From Volvox africanus (lineage: Eukaryota > Chlorophyta > Chlorophyceae > Chlamydomonadales > Volvocaceae): DNA of 64,000 bases. The stretch lies in contig BSDZ01000031.1 of assembly GCA_030268105.1 (NCBI GenBank), forward strand, positions 496,001 through 560,000, in the 5' to 3' direction. The notes beneath the pieces were generated by a model. The model was not told the origin of the DNA. It did not search any database and saw nothing but the letters and a program-made list of their open reading frames with translations. The position numbers were made by a program, and so were the translations under genes. Of this stretch, positions 22,396 through 35,667 are shown piece by piece (position 1 is the first letter of the stretch; every line of letters starts with the position of its first letter).

Positions 22396-25300
22396 TTAAA
22401 AGTCGTCGCCATCGTCTTCCTCCAACGCTTTTGCCAGCTCCTGCTCCGCCGCGAGGCGCTCCTGCCGCGCTTCACTGCTCTCGCCTTTGCGCCTGCGCAT
22501 GCATCCAAGACGTATAGTTACAAAATCATGCCAATCCAGTTGATCGCGCCAGTTTCAGCATATCCACCAATGGAAAATGGGCAAAGATCCATGCAAGGCA
22601 ATATACCTATTTGAATGAGCCTCGCCACGCACATACCTGTGCATGCAAGATAGACACGGTGTTTGGGTCAGGAGTGTCGATAGGACATTCATTACTCGTG
22701 CACCTGTCCATGCTTGCGGAACTTATCGTTTCCAAAGCAGCGAGCAACATTCATAGGTTTGGGTTCTCAATTAATGCTCGTTGTAGCAGTGGCTATTCGT
22801 GTGTCGATGCCGCGGACACTGGAGAGCTGGATGGTAGCAGGCTACACGGTGGCAAGGGCAGGCGCCTCGCTCCACACATACCTGTGCGCGTCTGGCTCGA
22901 ACCGCATCGCCTTAACTGCCTCATTGTGCAAGTCCAAGCAGAACGCTATGCGTGCATGGAAGGCCGCCTGAGGCTCAGCCGTGGAATACACGTCCACCCG
23001 CTCACGGCTCGCCATGAAGCCTCCGTCATGATCGATGACCGCGTCAATGCCCCCGTCGCGAATGGCTTTTGCCACAATGTACTCTGTGGCCGCATAGCAC
23101 ACAGCACAGCAGAGCGAGTCATGCACCACTCTCATAATCTCGCTTGCTAGCGAGTGTGCCTTTACGCGATCGGTAATTAACCACTTTTGGCCTCGTGCTG
23201 CTTTTAGACATACGCGCTGCATGTATTACCATGCGGAATGACATGGGCGAGGCTGACATAGCGCCTTCAGCACACCTGCGCCCCACTTGCTGCGCTTAAA
23301 TATGCGAATTCCGTTGTCCCCTTTCCTATCCTCAAATTTGCAGTTCCCATCCTGCCCCACCCCTTTCGACAAGGCCCCACTCACAAACAGACTCGATTGA
23401 ACCTGGCCTTGCCAGCCCCTTAACGCCTGGTAAAGTTCAGAGCTTCAATCTCACAGGCACCGCTGTGAGGAGGACCCAAATTCCAACGTGCCCATTAACA
23501 TCGATATGGCTGTGCGGGGACTGAACCACGCTATACAGTCTGGTATGGTTTACTTAACTTGGCATATCCCGCTCCTGCCGACTCGATTCGTGGCATCCTT
23601 CACACCTAACGCCCATCCTCACCTGCGTCTTCCGCGCTGGCCAGATGCAACTTGGCGGCGATCTCCGCCAGATTGATGCGGCTGTAAGCCAGGTTGATGC
23701 GGCGCAGGCCGATGCGGATGACGTTCTGATGCAGTCGCGTGATAAGGTTGTGTGTACGGTCCGCCAGGAACACGGGGCTGAATCGCTCAGTAACCTGCGG
23801 CGGAAACGGCAGGGACTAATGAGACTTGGCCAGCTAAAGGGGTGCGGATAGGGTGACATGGCAGGGCCGTAAACGTGTGCACCTACATCATCACGTGGGC
23901 AGCATGCACAAAGGCATGTATACCCTGGCCTCCCAAATCCGCTCAATTCATGTGCTTTATATGTTATATGTTATATACACACACACACACATATATATAC
24001 ATATACATATGCACCATAATATGACTGTCAGTATGTCATTGCACAACACGGATATATAGTCTCAGAGGGCGCACCTGCTTAAACGCAAGAGTATCGCCCG
24101 CCTTGACGCTCTGCGTGAGCTCGAAGTAGGCCTGAAGGGCCGAGGACATACCCGGCTGTGCAAACTCCTGGCGGTCAGGGATCTCGCCAAGCAGCAGCCG
24201 TACCAAGATCAGCCACTTGGACACGGTGATGCGGAAGCCGTGTGCAATGCTTGGCGCACGGCGTAAGGCCTGGCCACGTGTGCGAGAGAACAGCAGCGGA
24301 GCGAACGGTCAGGGGATGCGTGAGGAGGGGCGAGGGAATCCGAAAATAACAAAATAAGACGGCCTCGAGACTGGTCAGAAGGGGCTACCCGTGGAGGCGT
24401 AACGCAACGGTTGTGGAGACCGTGTTAGGAGGCCTTACGTCGTGTTCCCCCTCACATCGCGTCCTCTCCCCTAGGGCCGCACCTGCTGCAGACAGTCCTT
24501 CGCCTCCGTGTACTCCAGCTGAATGGTTCGGATGCGACCCAGGTAATAAAGGTAGCGACAGTACTGCTGGCCACTCCGGAACTGGTCCGCCTTTTGGGCC
24601 TTACTCCGGAACTTCTCCGCCTGCGCAAACCCAAGCGCAAGACGATCGGGAAGGCCAAGGCGAACTAAGACATGACAGCGTGTAACTTTGCCTACCTACC
24701 TACCTACCCATCTATATTTGTGTGTTCGCCATATAATAGCAGCTCAGGCATCGGCCTAGCAGTAGCACGATTTACACGTGCGTCTACGCTATAATCTCAC
24801 CGGGTGCAAACCTGGCGAAACCAAACCGAGGTGCTCACCCAAGCGCCGCCATACCTGATCGTACAGGTTGTAGTGCAGGTAATTCCGCAGTAGCAAATTC
24901 ATGAGGGTCTCCTGACCAATTGCGTCGTGCCGCAGAACCGCCGTTCGGTGCAAACCCAGCAATGTGCTGCGCAGAGGGCAAAGAATAAATATGCGGATTC
25001 GAAAACCCAACAAGCCTGACTCATGAACTCTGAACGGCATTCGCAGGAAAACAAAGAGGCGAGGGTGCACCTTCTCGTATGCCTTCAGTATGCCCTCCAA
25101 AACCGGGTTGCGGGGGAGTGCCAGACTCAACATCAATGCTAATCGTGATTTGCATTCTTTCTACCAATATGCTCCAATAAGAAGTTGCCACGAAGACTAA
25201 TTAAGGCAAGGGTTGGCTCTCTCGTAATAGTAGGCATTCCGCTCCAAAATATTTCCTCTTCAGCCCTCTCCCCAGTCCTCTATATTGGCCACACGTGTTA

Positions 25301-26722
25301 TTCTTCCCTCAAAAAAACCGAATCCGCAGGGACGAGCCCCATACTGTTCATCCCCAAAGTGCCTGCCGTTTGCATGCAAGTTGACAGGGAAGAACACCCT
25401 TATTGGTGCGTGCTTGCAGAGGTAAAAACGTGCGCCGCGTGCACGACATGAAGTACATGTGGGGAGTGGAATGGCCAGGGGTATGATAAGCAACGGAGCG
25501 AGGCGCAGGGACCTAGTCGCATGAAGGAGTGGTGAGAGGATCGGAGGCTGATAGTTGTTTCTTCACCACAGGTTGCCGGTGGGAATGCCCGTAGAACCGC
25601 TGGCTCAGCAGGCCGCCGTTACAGAGTACCTGCGGATGCTCGCCAGGTCCCCTCCTTGCTCATAGCTTAAGCTGTAGTAGAAGTATATGCGCGCCGCGAT
25701 GACGTCCAGCGTACGGCGGTTCAACTGGGCCAGGCGAGCAATAGCGTTCTCGGCGACCCTGCGAGCCTGCACGCCCGTGTTTGTGTGTGTCAAAGGGAGT
25801 AACCATTCTTACGACATTGAATGGCTACAATAGTTCTGCCGGTATACAATCTGCCGCAGTGGAGGGAAGGTGTTACGGTAGCTGCGATGAGGTGCACAGT
25901 AAAGTAGGCAGGCCCAGGAATGGCTTCGCCTTTCGAGGTTCCACGGGAATATGCGAGCTGAAATACGCACAACCGCATTGCTTTTAAAGGGAATGCTAGG
26001 GCGGGTTTCCCAACAGTCGCAGCACAGCAGCTGCGTGTGACCAACATCAGGTTTGATTAGGTATTATCTGAAACGTGTACACACGCATATGCTTATACCA
26101 ATAGGTTAGCTTCCGGGTGCACCTGCGGGCACACCCCACCCGCACATCCCGGCACATACGTGCGAGCGTGCCCACACACATTTTACCATCCAAGTTATAA
26201 CCACCCAGCCTACCATCTGGTACTGTTTGCTATCGCAAAGGAGGATCAGCACGATGAGGTATGCGTACAATTCCACCTCGGGAATTACCGTCGATGCCTC
26301 GCACTGCGTCGACGCCGACGTCGTTGCCTCTTCCGCGTCCATGCCCGACGCCGCCGCCTTGCGGAATGTCCACGCACAGTGACCCAGTGGCACATTGTGT
26401 AATATGCCAGGTACTTGAGCAAACATGGAAACCTTACCTGCTGTACGCGTGAGCATAGGAAAGCGCGGGATTCTAGACCAGCCGGCAGAGTCTGCTGCAA
26501 GAAACATTTTACGCTTGTCGCTGTAAGTTGCTTCCGGACGCTTGCAGTTTGTCGGAGGAGTCTGCCGATCAAAAGCCTGGTATCCTTCGCCTTAACAGAC
26601 TTCTCCACAAGCGCTACGACTGATTTCAGCTTATCTTCTACACTTATTAACCCTGGGGCTTGCGCAGGTGCATCAGCAGCGCCATTTGCCTTTGGCGCGT
26701 CCTCGGGTTTGTCAATGTCCAT
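22396..26722 (-). CDS. RPN3: 26S proteasome regulatory subunit RPN3 (PSMD3)
   Basis: PCI-domain subunit of the 19S lid of the 26S proteasome, acting in ubiquitin-dependent protein breakdown in cytosol and nucleus. Nine exons: 26438..26722, 26214..26357, 25630..25766, 24855..24966, 24483..24620, 24075..24269, 23623..23794, 22882..23083, 22396..22492. All phases agree and give 493 aa, close to the plant protein (about 490). The start [11 protein letters not shown] is followed by the conserved helical repeats: [60 protein letters not shown], then [19 protein letters not shown]. The PCI region has [34 protein letters not shown] and [18 protein letters not shown]. The C-terminus is the typical acidic tail [10 protein letters not shown]. 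Exon 2 uses a weak acceptor (GCAAG|GCG), the only junction I would recheck. Confidence 0.95.
23957..24010. repeat. TA/CA/TATA microsatellite
   Basis: TATATGT units followed by a (AC)n run and (AT)n, in the intron between RPN3 exons 24075..24269 and 23623..23794. Confidence 0.85.
24691..24708. repeat. CCTA tetranucleotide microsatellite
   Basis: Four and a half CCTA units in an RPN3 intron. Confidence 0.8.
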
Positions 26723-27697
26723 CCGCGTCGATCTATCCGCGCATACAAGGAATTCAACGTACAAGAATTAAACCACTTGAAAATGTGCATACAATATCAA
26801 TTGTTGTAAATAATTGCACCAGTAACTGATCAATTCCCGTTCGAGTTACGCTTACGGGAGTCTTACCGTACAGCACTTTGCCCATATGTCCATGCACAAT
26901 CGAGAGGTAACGCGTTTGAATGCACAAGTTACGGAACGTGGAGGAAACCGGAACGTTCCGTTTAAGTTATGAGTTTGTTACATAAAGTCTGTGACAGTTG
27001 GCTACCCCTGGGCCCTGCAACATCATGTCGTGGAGCTCCGTTAAAATGCGAGCAGGTTCACCCAAACTCCAATAATCGACCTGGTGCAAAGATGATGTGT
27101 TTCCAGCATGCATGTGCCCGTGAAGGTTACCACCGTGTACATTACCAATCGGTACGCAAGTGGCAATGCACGGCTCTGAAACCGGTACAAAAAGGATATG
27201 CTGCCGGATGCTAATGCTAATGCCGCATGCAAACTCGCCAGCTCGCCCTGCACATCCTCACCCTGCTGGTATGGCAGCAAGCGTTCAGCAGTTCACCATA
27301 CAGTTCAGCACCTTGCCATGACAGTGGCTCACCCACCCCGATGTGTTGGCAAGCGAAGAAAGCTGTATGGGGGACGGCGCCCGGCGCCACACCATCCCAA
27401 CTTACTGACACAGACATGAACTGAAACCGGGTTTTGTAAGCACTTTCAGAAACGTGACCCAAAATGCCTACTTGGAGAGTCGAACGGGGTGCACTATCTC
27501 CTGTTAACACCTGTAAACTCCCAGATCGTGATGTTAAATGACACTGGCAAAATATGAATCAGGTTGTACACGGAGGAAGGCGTAGTTATTGCATCCGTCA
27601 GATAGCATAGTTACACATGCCATGCACGAAGACGACGCTACTTTACCGCTTAGCACGAGCATGCAACATTAATCAAAGTTTACGCCACTGATTAGGT
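26723..27697. other. Gap between RPN3 and histone H3
   Basis: RPN3 promoter side and H3 3' flank. It holds a perfect 12-bp palindrome CGGAACGTTCCG near 26950, about 230 bp upstream of the RPN3 start. Open frames at 27.0-27.5 kb lack motifs. No gene seen. Confidence 0.5.
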
Positions 27698-27713
27698 GGT
27701 GTTGAAAAACACC
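27698..27713 (-). terminator. Histone 3' stem-loop of H3
   Basis: On the minus strand reads GGTGTTTTTCAACACC: a 6-bp stem around a TTTC loop, 40 nt after the H3 stop. It is identical to the element after H4. It marks replication-type histone mRNA 3'-end formation. Confidence 0.9.
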
Positions 27714-27752
27714 GGGTGTAAAGGAGATAGCCCTAATGACACGAGGAGGGCC

Positions 27753-28892
<1,140 letters not shown>

Positions 28893-28929
28893 ATTGTAGC
28901 TGCCTACCCTGAAGCGAACATACATACAC

Positions 28930-28945
28930 GGTGTTTTTCAACACC
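28930..28945 (+). terminator. Histone 3' stem-loop of H4
   Basis: GGTGTTTTTCAACACC, 38 nt after the H4 stop; the same 16 nt as after H3. The match continues a few bases outside the stem (ACCACC after it on both). Confidence 0.9.
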
Positions 28946-29582
28946 ACCATAATAAGTTGGGCGCTAGTTGATGGGAATATTGTGCGTAGCAAGTTCGTAT
29001 TATGCGTGTAAGTTACATGTATAGTCGTGTTGGTCATAAGCAAGGGCCCCTTGACCATAAGTGATGGGCACCTCAGGTCCTTATGTTCCGCCCATTCCCA
29101 CAGATGTCTTAGCCTGATCCGAAGTAAACATAAGAAGAATAGGAATCTGCCAGCAATCCCTTTTCAGTAGTGTGCTCAAAGTCCCGTGGTCTTCGCAACC
29201 CCTATGCTCATCTTCGATACCAACAAATTCTTGACATCTAGGTGTCACTTTAACCGCTGCTTGGACTTAAGGGTCATGGTGGCCTGTGATATAAAGCATC
29301 GTCTGTCGCGTAGAAACTTCAGAGGGGGGGGTTGTCTATTGTCCCATACACGTCGAGACACCTATGTGTCCAAGCCAGACGACCTTGTTCGAAATTCGTA
29401 CAGAGCATAAATCGCTCACATGGCCACCCACTACATCGTTGGGCAATAACTTTGAAGAGATCGTGCGAGAGAGGCGCTTGCATGTTTTTGAAATCATGAC
29501 ACGGACTCCTTCACCAAATCCAGCATAACTTATTGTGGCCTCGATTGAGCCATATGCGCGTCAAGAGTCCTGTGGGGCAACA
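28946..29582. other. Gap downstream of H4
   Basis: H4 3' flank facing the end of the small gene on the other strand. No gene, repeat or RNA recognised. Confidence 0.5.
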
Positions 29583-30196
29583 TCACCAAGGGAAACCAGC
29601 CCAAGTGAAGGAGTTGTGAGCAAGATAACCCAGCGGTGCAGCTCTCCCGCCAACCATAACGTCAGTTTGGTGTACCCTGCGCATTCCAGTGAAGGTCCTT
29701 AGCCATTGCAAAAGTCGCCGAAGGTGAAATTTCGAAGGTTACATAACCAGTCTGGGCCCCTGGGTTATATTCTTAGGTAAGCCCCCGGTGTATAAGATGA
29801 AAGTCCCCGGACAACCAGTCTTCGGCACACAGAACCTTCCCGAGTGTACATATGCACATACACAAAACTTGCGCGCACCCGAGCACCGCATACGCTGCAT
29901 CCATGTCTTCTCGCATGCCCCGCATATCCCTGGCGACCTCCGCTCCCACAGCTCTCAACGCAATAAGCACTTTTAAAAGCGCATCATTGCAGTTGTGGAG
30001 TCTTGAGCGAACAGCCCGTAGTCGCGACAGCCTATGCAAACAACAGTTTGCGCACTTAGATTCGGTTTCGTGCCATGTAATAATTAATTACACGGATGAA
30101 CCCTTACTCTAACAACTGTTCTTCCTGAATTGCTTGCAAAGTGCTTTCGAGAGAATCTTCAGTCGTGCAGGACCTTAAGGACGCTGCATGGGACAT
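29583..30196 (-). CDS. Tentative small helical protein, unknown function
   Basis: A three-exon model with matching phases: 30108..30196, 29879..30001, 29583..29676 (101 aa). It starts MSHAASLRSCTTEDSLES and runs into one long, charged helix (LQAIQEEQLLELHNCNDALL, then KVLIALRAVGAEVARDMRGM, REDMDAAYAVLG). Splicing from GA|GTAAGG to CAAG|ACTCC gives an uninterrupted heptad-like pattern, the main reason to believe it. The last exon (VHQTDVMVGGRAAP ... AGFPW) is much less certain. I do not recognise the family; small helical subunits of complexes look like this. It is divergent from the allantoate deiminase gene, 229 bp apart. Confidence 0.45.
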
Positions 30197-30425
30197 TGTA
30201 TCATTCCTTTGTATGAAGCCATGGAAAGTCCCCGTGTTCCTGCACTCGTTTTGCACGTTTTTGTTGCGCCGTACCCTGTTGGAACCGACCATCTGAGTCC
30301 ATGTGCACGCCGGGTTCCTCCACATAAGTCCGTCGGCTTGTTGTGTAGAAATTTTCAACCTTGTGAGATATCTCTTATCCATACATCAATTTCGAGAAAT
30401 TCGTGTGCCCACCTCCACCTCCAGC
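30197..30425. promoter_or_regulatory. Short divergent spacer (small helical gene / allantoate deiminase)
   Basis: 229 bp between two opposite start codons. No clear TATA box or known element was seen; a shared promoter is inferred from the layout alone. Confidence 0.35.
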
Positions 30426-33400
30426 ATGCAGTGGTGGGCTGCCCTTCTTGCCTTCATAGGTTTTAGTCAATGTATGGCGCAAACGGTAACTGTAGATGGA
30501 AGTAAAGTTGTGGAGTTGGTGAGCCCATATCGCATGGCGGCTTTTTACGTATTAGGTAACGCAAGAACAGCGAGCTTTACGACAAGTAATGAGCTCCCTG
30601 GCACATTCCAATCTCCCTTCATGTGCAGCTTAAGAGGCTCGCCAACTTCTCCGATCATGAGAACCCCGCTGTCACCCGTATCCTGTTCACGCAGAACGAT
30701 ATGTTGGCACGGAGGTAAGGCAATTGCAATTTCATGTTCTGTCAGCGCCATATATCCAACCCCATTTTGTGATGATTGCTAACGGTCAATTGCAGGTTCG
30801 TGAAGGACTTGATGCTCGAGAACAATCTTGTTATCCGGTATGTCTAAAACCGCAGACCGCATGAGGCAGCGTGGAGGCCTGCCAGTGAATTTTGGAATTC
30901 TTTTGCCTCAAAAGCAATCTGGTGATATAACCATCTTATTAAGTAAAGAACCTGACATGGCGCCCATTTCACCTGCATGTGTGCAGGGAGGATGCGATGG
31001 GAAACATCTTTGGGCGCTGGGAGGGCAGCAAACCGACCGACGGTGTTGTGCTGACTGGATCCCACTGCGACGCCATTCCTTTGGCCGGTGGGTGACGTGG
31101 CACCTGTGTCGCCCGCTGGGTAAACCCACCGGCGAGTCATTAGTCGGTCCGACCAGAATAAACTACACTGCTACCCCGCCCAGTGCCGGCCGCACGGACG
31201 CCATTTTGGTTCAGAATGGGCGAGATATGAGCATCCGCTCGCTTCACCATATTGGTTACCAAGACCATGTAATAAAAATGTGTCTGGCGTGAAACAGTCC
31301 GCTGTCGGGACATAGATATGGTTTGCCGTAAAGACATCTGGTGTATGGCTCGGTGCGTTACCTCTGCAACGTTCATCCCAACATGTATGGGGTTCGGGCG
31401 GTGCATACCTCGACGAATCTACGTATTAGCCGGGAATCATTGAGCTATCCAGACAGGAACGCGATCATGACTATCAGTATACATGGATGGTAAAATGTGG
31501 GTTTCTACTCCTGTGCACTGATGTGCGGCTGCAGGAATGTACGATGGGACCTTGGGCGTGGTTGGAGCCATTGAAGCCGTCGGTGCCCTGCAGCGCTCGG
31601 TGAGCCGCACAATTGTTGGGAAAATGATTGCTGCACTGCGTCCGGCGCATGCACGCACAGACGCACATATCCACCTCGGGATTCGTTTGAGGGAACTGTA
31701 TGAATTTCTGACGGAACCGTGCACCCAGACAAGTCCCATGTGCGCAGTGAGACTGCAGGGCTCGGGCTTGCGCGTTTGGGGAGGTGTTAAGGCGTTCATA
31801 TGGAGTCCATGGATCGGAGATGATACCAGTTAACCATAAGAAGGGATGGCTATTGAATTTCTTCCTAGATTTGTTGTGTTCCCACCGTCCGATTACCTGG
31901 AATGTAGGGGCTCCTGTGTACTATTTTTCGCCTGCACGAGCTGCACGACAAAACCAGTTACTGTACTTGACTCTGTGCCAACCCATTTTTTTAACCTCAG
32001 CCCATTTTAATCCGTGTATGTAACCCGCAATGTGTAGGGCTTCAAGCCAGGTCGGTCGATTGAGGTTATAATGTTCACCTCGGAAGAGCCCACCCGCTTT
32101 GGCCTCTCCTGCAGCGGAAGTCGAGCCATGGCGGGGACCCTGACGCCTGAGGTTCTTGAGTCCAAGCTGGACGCCGGAGGACAGCATTTCCTGCAGGTCA
32201 CTGGGATGGTTAGGGCACGGGAGAAGGTAGCGGACAAGACAATGACGGTCAAAGAACTGGCTTACCTAGAATGTATGAAAGTTAGCAAAATATTTGGAGG
32301 GAACCTCATGTGATCTTGCAGCTGCCACCAGACCTGGCAAAGCTCCAACTATACCTCTTGTCTCCATCTCATTTCGTTGATCCGCCGTTTTCTGCTTCTG
32401 GCTGACCGCTGCTGTGCTTACAGGCAGCGAACGAAGTGGGTTACGGAGCCGCCAACACTCAGGAGATGTTGGATGCGGTGCTGGTTCCGGAGGGCGGCAT
32501 CGCGTACTTTGTGGAGTTGCACATTGAGCAGGGTAGGTGGAAGGCAGGTTGATCGGTGGTTGGTATGCACATAATGCTGGCCGTTTCCGCTCTCATTTTT
32601 CGCTTTGTTCAATGTCTCGTGCGACCCTTTCCTCCATACGTCTGCCCAACGCGGCAATTAACGATGTGACTCAAGGTCCCCTCCTGGAGCGCGAGAGCGT
32701 TGATATCGGTGTTGTGACAGCCATCGCTGCGCCGGCCGCCCTGGAGGTCAAGTTCTCAGGTGACGGTGGTCATGCGGGCGGCCAGCTCATGCCGGATAGG
32801 TGAGAACGGCTGAGGGGTATGGACACTCGCGTCTCACGATGCCTAAAGAGCAGAATTCAGGTGGATGGGAAATCCATTCGCTGTTGGGAAATTTCACACT
32901 TGACGACGGTGGGCAAACCTAGCGCATGCGCGCTCTACGAGGAGCCCGCGGTCCACATTCCCTCATGCTCGCAGCCTTTTCCTGAGCACGGGTCCCCGCA
33001 GCCCCCGTCTGCGCAGCCCAGCCGCAGCCTATTCCCATCCCTGCATAACATTTTTCCACCTCGGTTTCCTCAAATCAAGTATCTACTCCCTTTCGTCGGC
33101 CATGGATTCGTGTAACCTGTCCCACGGTTTCACTAGGTTTAGAACAATTCATTACAGGGTTCATATCTGTACCCTTGATCCCTCTGATTTAACTGTGTTT
33201 CAAAACACATAGGAATGACGCCGGCCTGGCGGGTGCCGAGCTGGCGTTGGCGGTCGAGCGCCACGTCCTGGGAACTGGGAGCGTTGACACGGTGGGAACG
33301 ACGGGAACCTTCGAGATTGCTCCTGGGGCAATCAATTCGGTGCCGCGGGATGCTCGTCTGGCCATCGGTGAGGAGAGATTGGGGCGTCCTGTTTTTACAC

Positions 33401-34575
33401 GGTCGTTTTAATTGTGGTCATGCCGCCAAGGATGAGGTTGGAAGGGATACCGGTTGCCTTTCCCTGTTAGGGATAGGTGGGCATCGAGCCGGCACGCTTC
33501 CTAGGCGTAACATTATCCTTCCTATACCTGTAATTCGCACCGCAGACGTACGCGATATTGATGGGCCCCGCCGGGACGGAGTGGTCGCTGCAGTCCTGAA
33601 GAGCGCAGAGCAAATTGCGGACCAACGAAAGGTGAGGTGGCGTAGTGGCAGCTGCTTTGTGCAATGCTTCTGTGTTTTGCTAAGTTGTGATTTCGAAAAA
33701 TCCCGTTGTCGTCTGTTGTACGCTGTACCTGCGCTGCTGAAGCTGGTGGGTAATCCGAACCGGGCAGAGCGTCGTTCTGCTCTTCACGGTCCTTTACGAC
33801 CCACAGGGACCAGGGGTTTCGGTGTGTCTGTCAATAATGGACTAAACCCTACCAAGCTCCTCCTCCAGTTCGAAGCAGGTTACGGCCTACACATGACTAC
33901 TTCCATTTCCGGTTCCATCGGGGGTGCTACGCCTGCGAATCCCGACCCCATGCCTGCGCTATCTTCTCCACCGTTATGTATTTTATTAAAGATAACAAGC
34001 ACGCCGTCTGGACATCCCATTCGCCCACCGTACCTTTTGTTCCACCTGCTGACGCATACCTGGTCCGCGCTCCATAACCCAGCTGTGCATTTTTCATCTC
34101 ATCTGCCCTTCCCTCAAGCTTCAACTCTGCCCAGAATTCGCCTCAACCGTTACCCCAACCGCCTTACATTTGTGGGAATATTCTGCAGGTGCGCGTGGCC
34201 TCTCGCATCATCAACCAGGACCCCCCTGCTACTAGCCACCCGGATATTGTGGAGGCGGTGGCCGCCTCAGCTGATGCTCTTGGTCTCAGCGCCATGCGTA
34301 TGGTATCACGGGCCTACCATGACTCCCTCTTCATGGCGAGGTGCGTGGACGGGTGATTCGATGATGAGACCGTTGTCACGTTAAGTGTTGAACAGGTGGC
34401 GTGTGCTTTTCGCAGGGTTGCCCCAATGGGAATGATTTTCGTCCCCTGCAAGAACGGCTGGAGCCACCGGCCCGACGAATTCGCGAAGCCTTCTGATATT
34501 GCAAACGGAGTTCGTGTGCTGGCCCTCACCATGGCTCGACTGTCCGAGGGAACCTGGCCGAAGGACGAACTCTAG
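30426..34575 (+). CDS. AAH: Allantoate deiminase (allantoate amidohydrolase), ER-retained
   Basis: M20-family, metal-dependent hydrolase of ureide breakdown: allantoate to ureidoglycine, CO2 and ammonia. Twelve exons in consistent phase: 30426..30518, 30629..30714, 30796..30837, 30987..31087, 31535..31599, 32038..32196, 32424..32532, 32676..32799, 33213..33367, 33546..33631, 34189..34340, 34416..34575 (443 aa). A signal peptide ([19 protein letters not shown]) opens the protein. Metal and catalytic motifs are [43 protein letters not shown] and [11 protein letters not shown]. The end [20 protein letters not shown] matches plant AAH better than ureidoglycolate amidohydrolase. The last four residues are KDEL, the ER retention signal. 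Plant AAH is known to be in the ER. Chlamydomonas is usually described as using allantoicase, so substrate should be tested. Confidence 0.93.
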
Positions 34576-35667
34576 CGGATGAAGAAGTTGACGACACAAA
34601 TGTGCGTGCAGAAGGTGTGGCAGGAATATGTGCGGAGTTGTCAATGCGGCGGCTGCCGATCGGATGATGGGAGTTTGTTGGGCTGCCAGGGTGGGGATGG
34701 GCCTTCAACTCACCAGGCTGAGGATGTGGGAGTTTCGAGGTTAAGGACAGTCCAGACGCTGGGGCGCGTTAGTACGGCAGTTGGCCTCCCTGGGCGGATA
34801 TAATAAGAAGAGTGCACCGTGAACGACGTCGAAGTATTGTTTGATGGCGAACCTTACTAACATAATGGACATGAGGAAATAAATAGCAAAAATGGCACTG
34901 AATAGGGAGTGTGGGTTTACAATTTGGTGGCATGAATGCACATGGCAACAGTCGGCTGCCGAGCTAACACTGATGCTAGCTCTCCGCCATCTACAGTGGC
35001 TGTGAACATACGGCCCATCATGAATTGTCAATTACCTCCATGACTGACCGCGCAGGGCAAGGGGAACTATTGTCAAATCGACCGCGTTTGCAAATAGCAC
35101 TAATCAAGGATTCATGCTGATGCCGTATGTCTCTTATGTTGCGCAGCCTGCTGCTCACCTGCTCGGCCACACCATTTCCTCTCCTTGGATCCCGCGCCCT
35201 TACTGTCATTATATGACTTCCAGTAATCATGTCCCAGGTACATATGTACTATAGATAACCACAACCAGGTTCTCTCTTAAAAAACACCACGCGCGCCCAC
35301 TGCTGAGCACAGCCGCAAGGTATCCATCGTTCTCTTGACAGCCCTCTATAACCACCCCGACTGCTTCATCACGACCTCAAGGACGAACCCTACCTGATTT
35401 GAATCCTTCTAATTCCACCATCACTTCGCACATCTTGTTAAGTTTCTTTTCACCTCGTTCAGAACATCAGTTACAATACTCCACAAAACAGCAGATTGAG
35501 TTCAAGCCTGTGTGTACCGCCACCTACTCCATTACAACTGAATAGCAACAATCCGAATGAGATTTATATGGAAAGCCACCACAGCACACATCCGTAACCT
35601 GCGTACCTGGCCGTGTTCCACAGCACTACACAAGATGGGCAAAAGAGAGATGCGTACGGCGCACCTC
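34576..35667. other. Convergent intergenic region AAH / histone deacetylase
   Basis: Both flanking genes end here. A minus-strand TGTAA at 35532..35536 may be the histone deacetylase poly(A) signal. Nothing else recognised. Confidence 0.5.
35532..35536 (-). terminator. Possible TGTAA poly(A) signal of the histone deacetylase
   Basis: TGTAA on the minus strand about 130 nt after the stop codon. Confidence 0.4.

Noticed and set aside
33215..34384. 389-aa plus-strand open frame
   Set aside because: It reads through exons 9 to 11 of the allantoate deiminase and their introns in a frame that does not give the enzyme. The spliced model explains the region.
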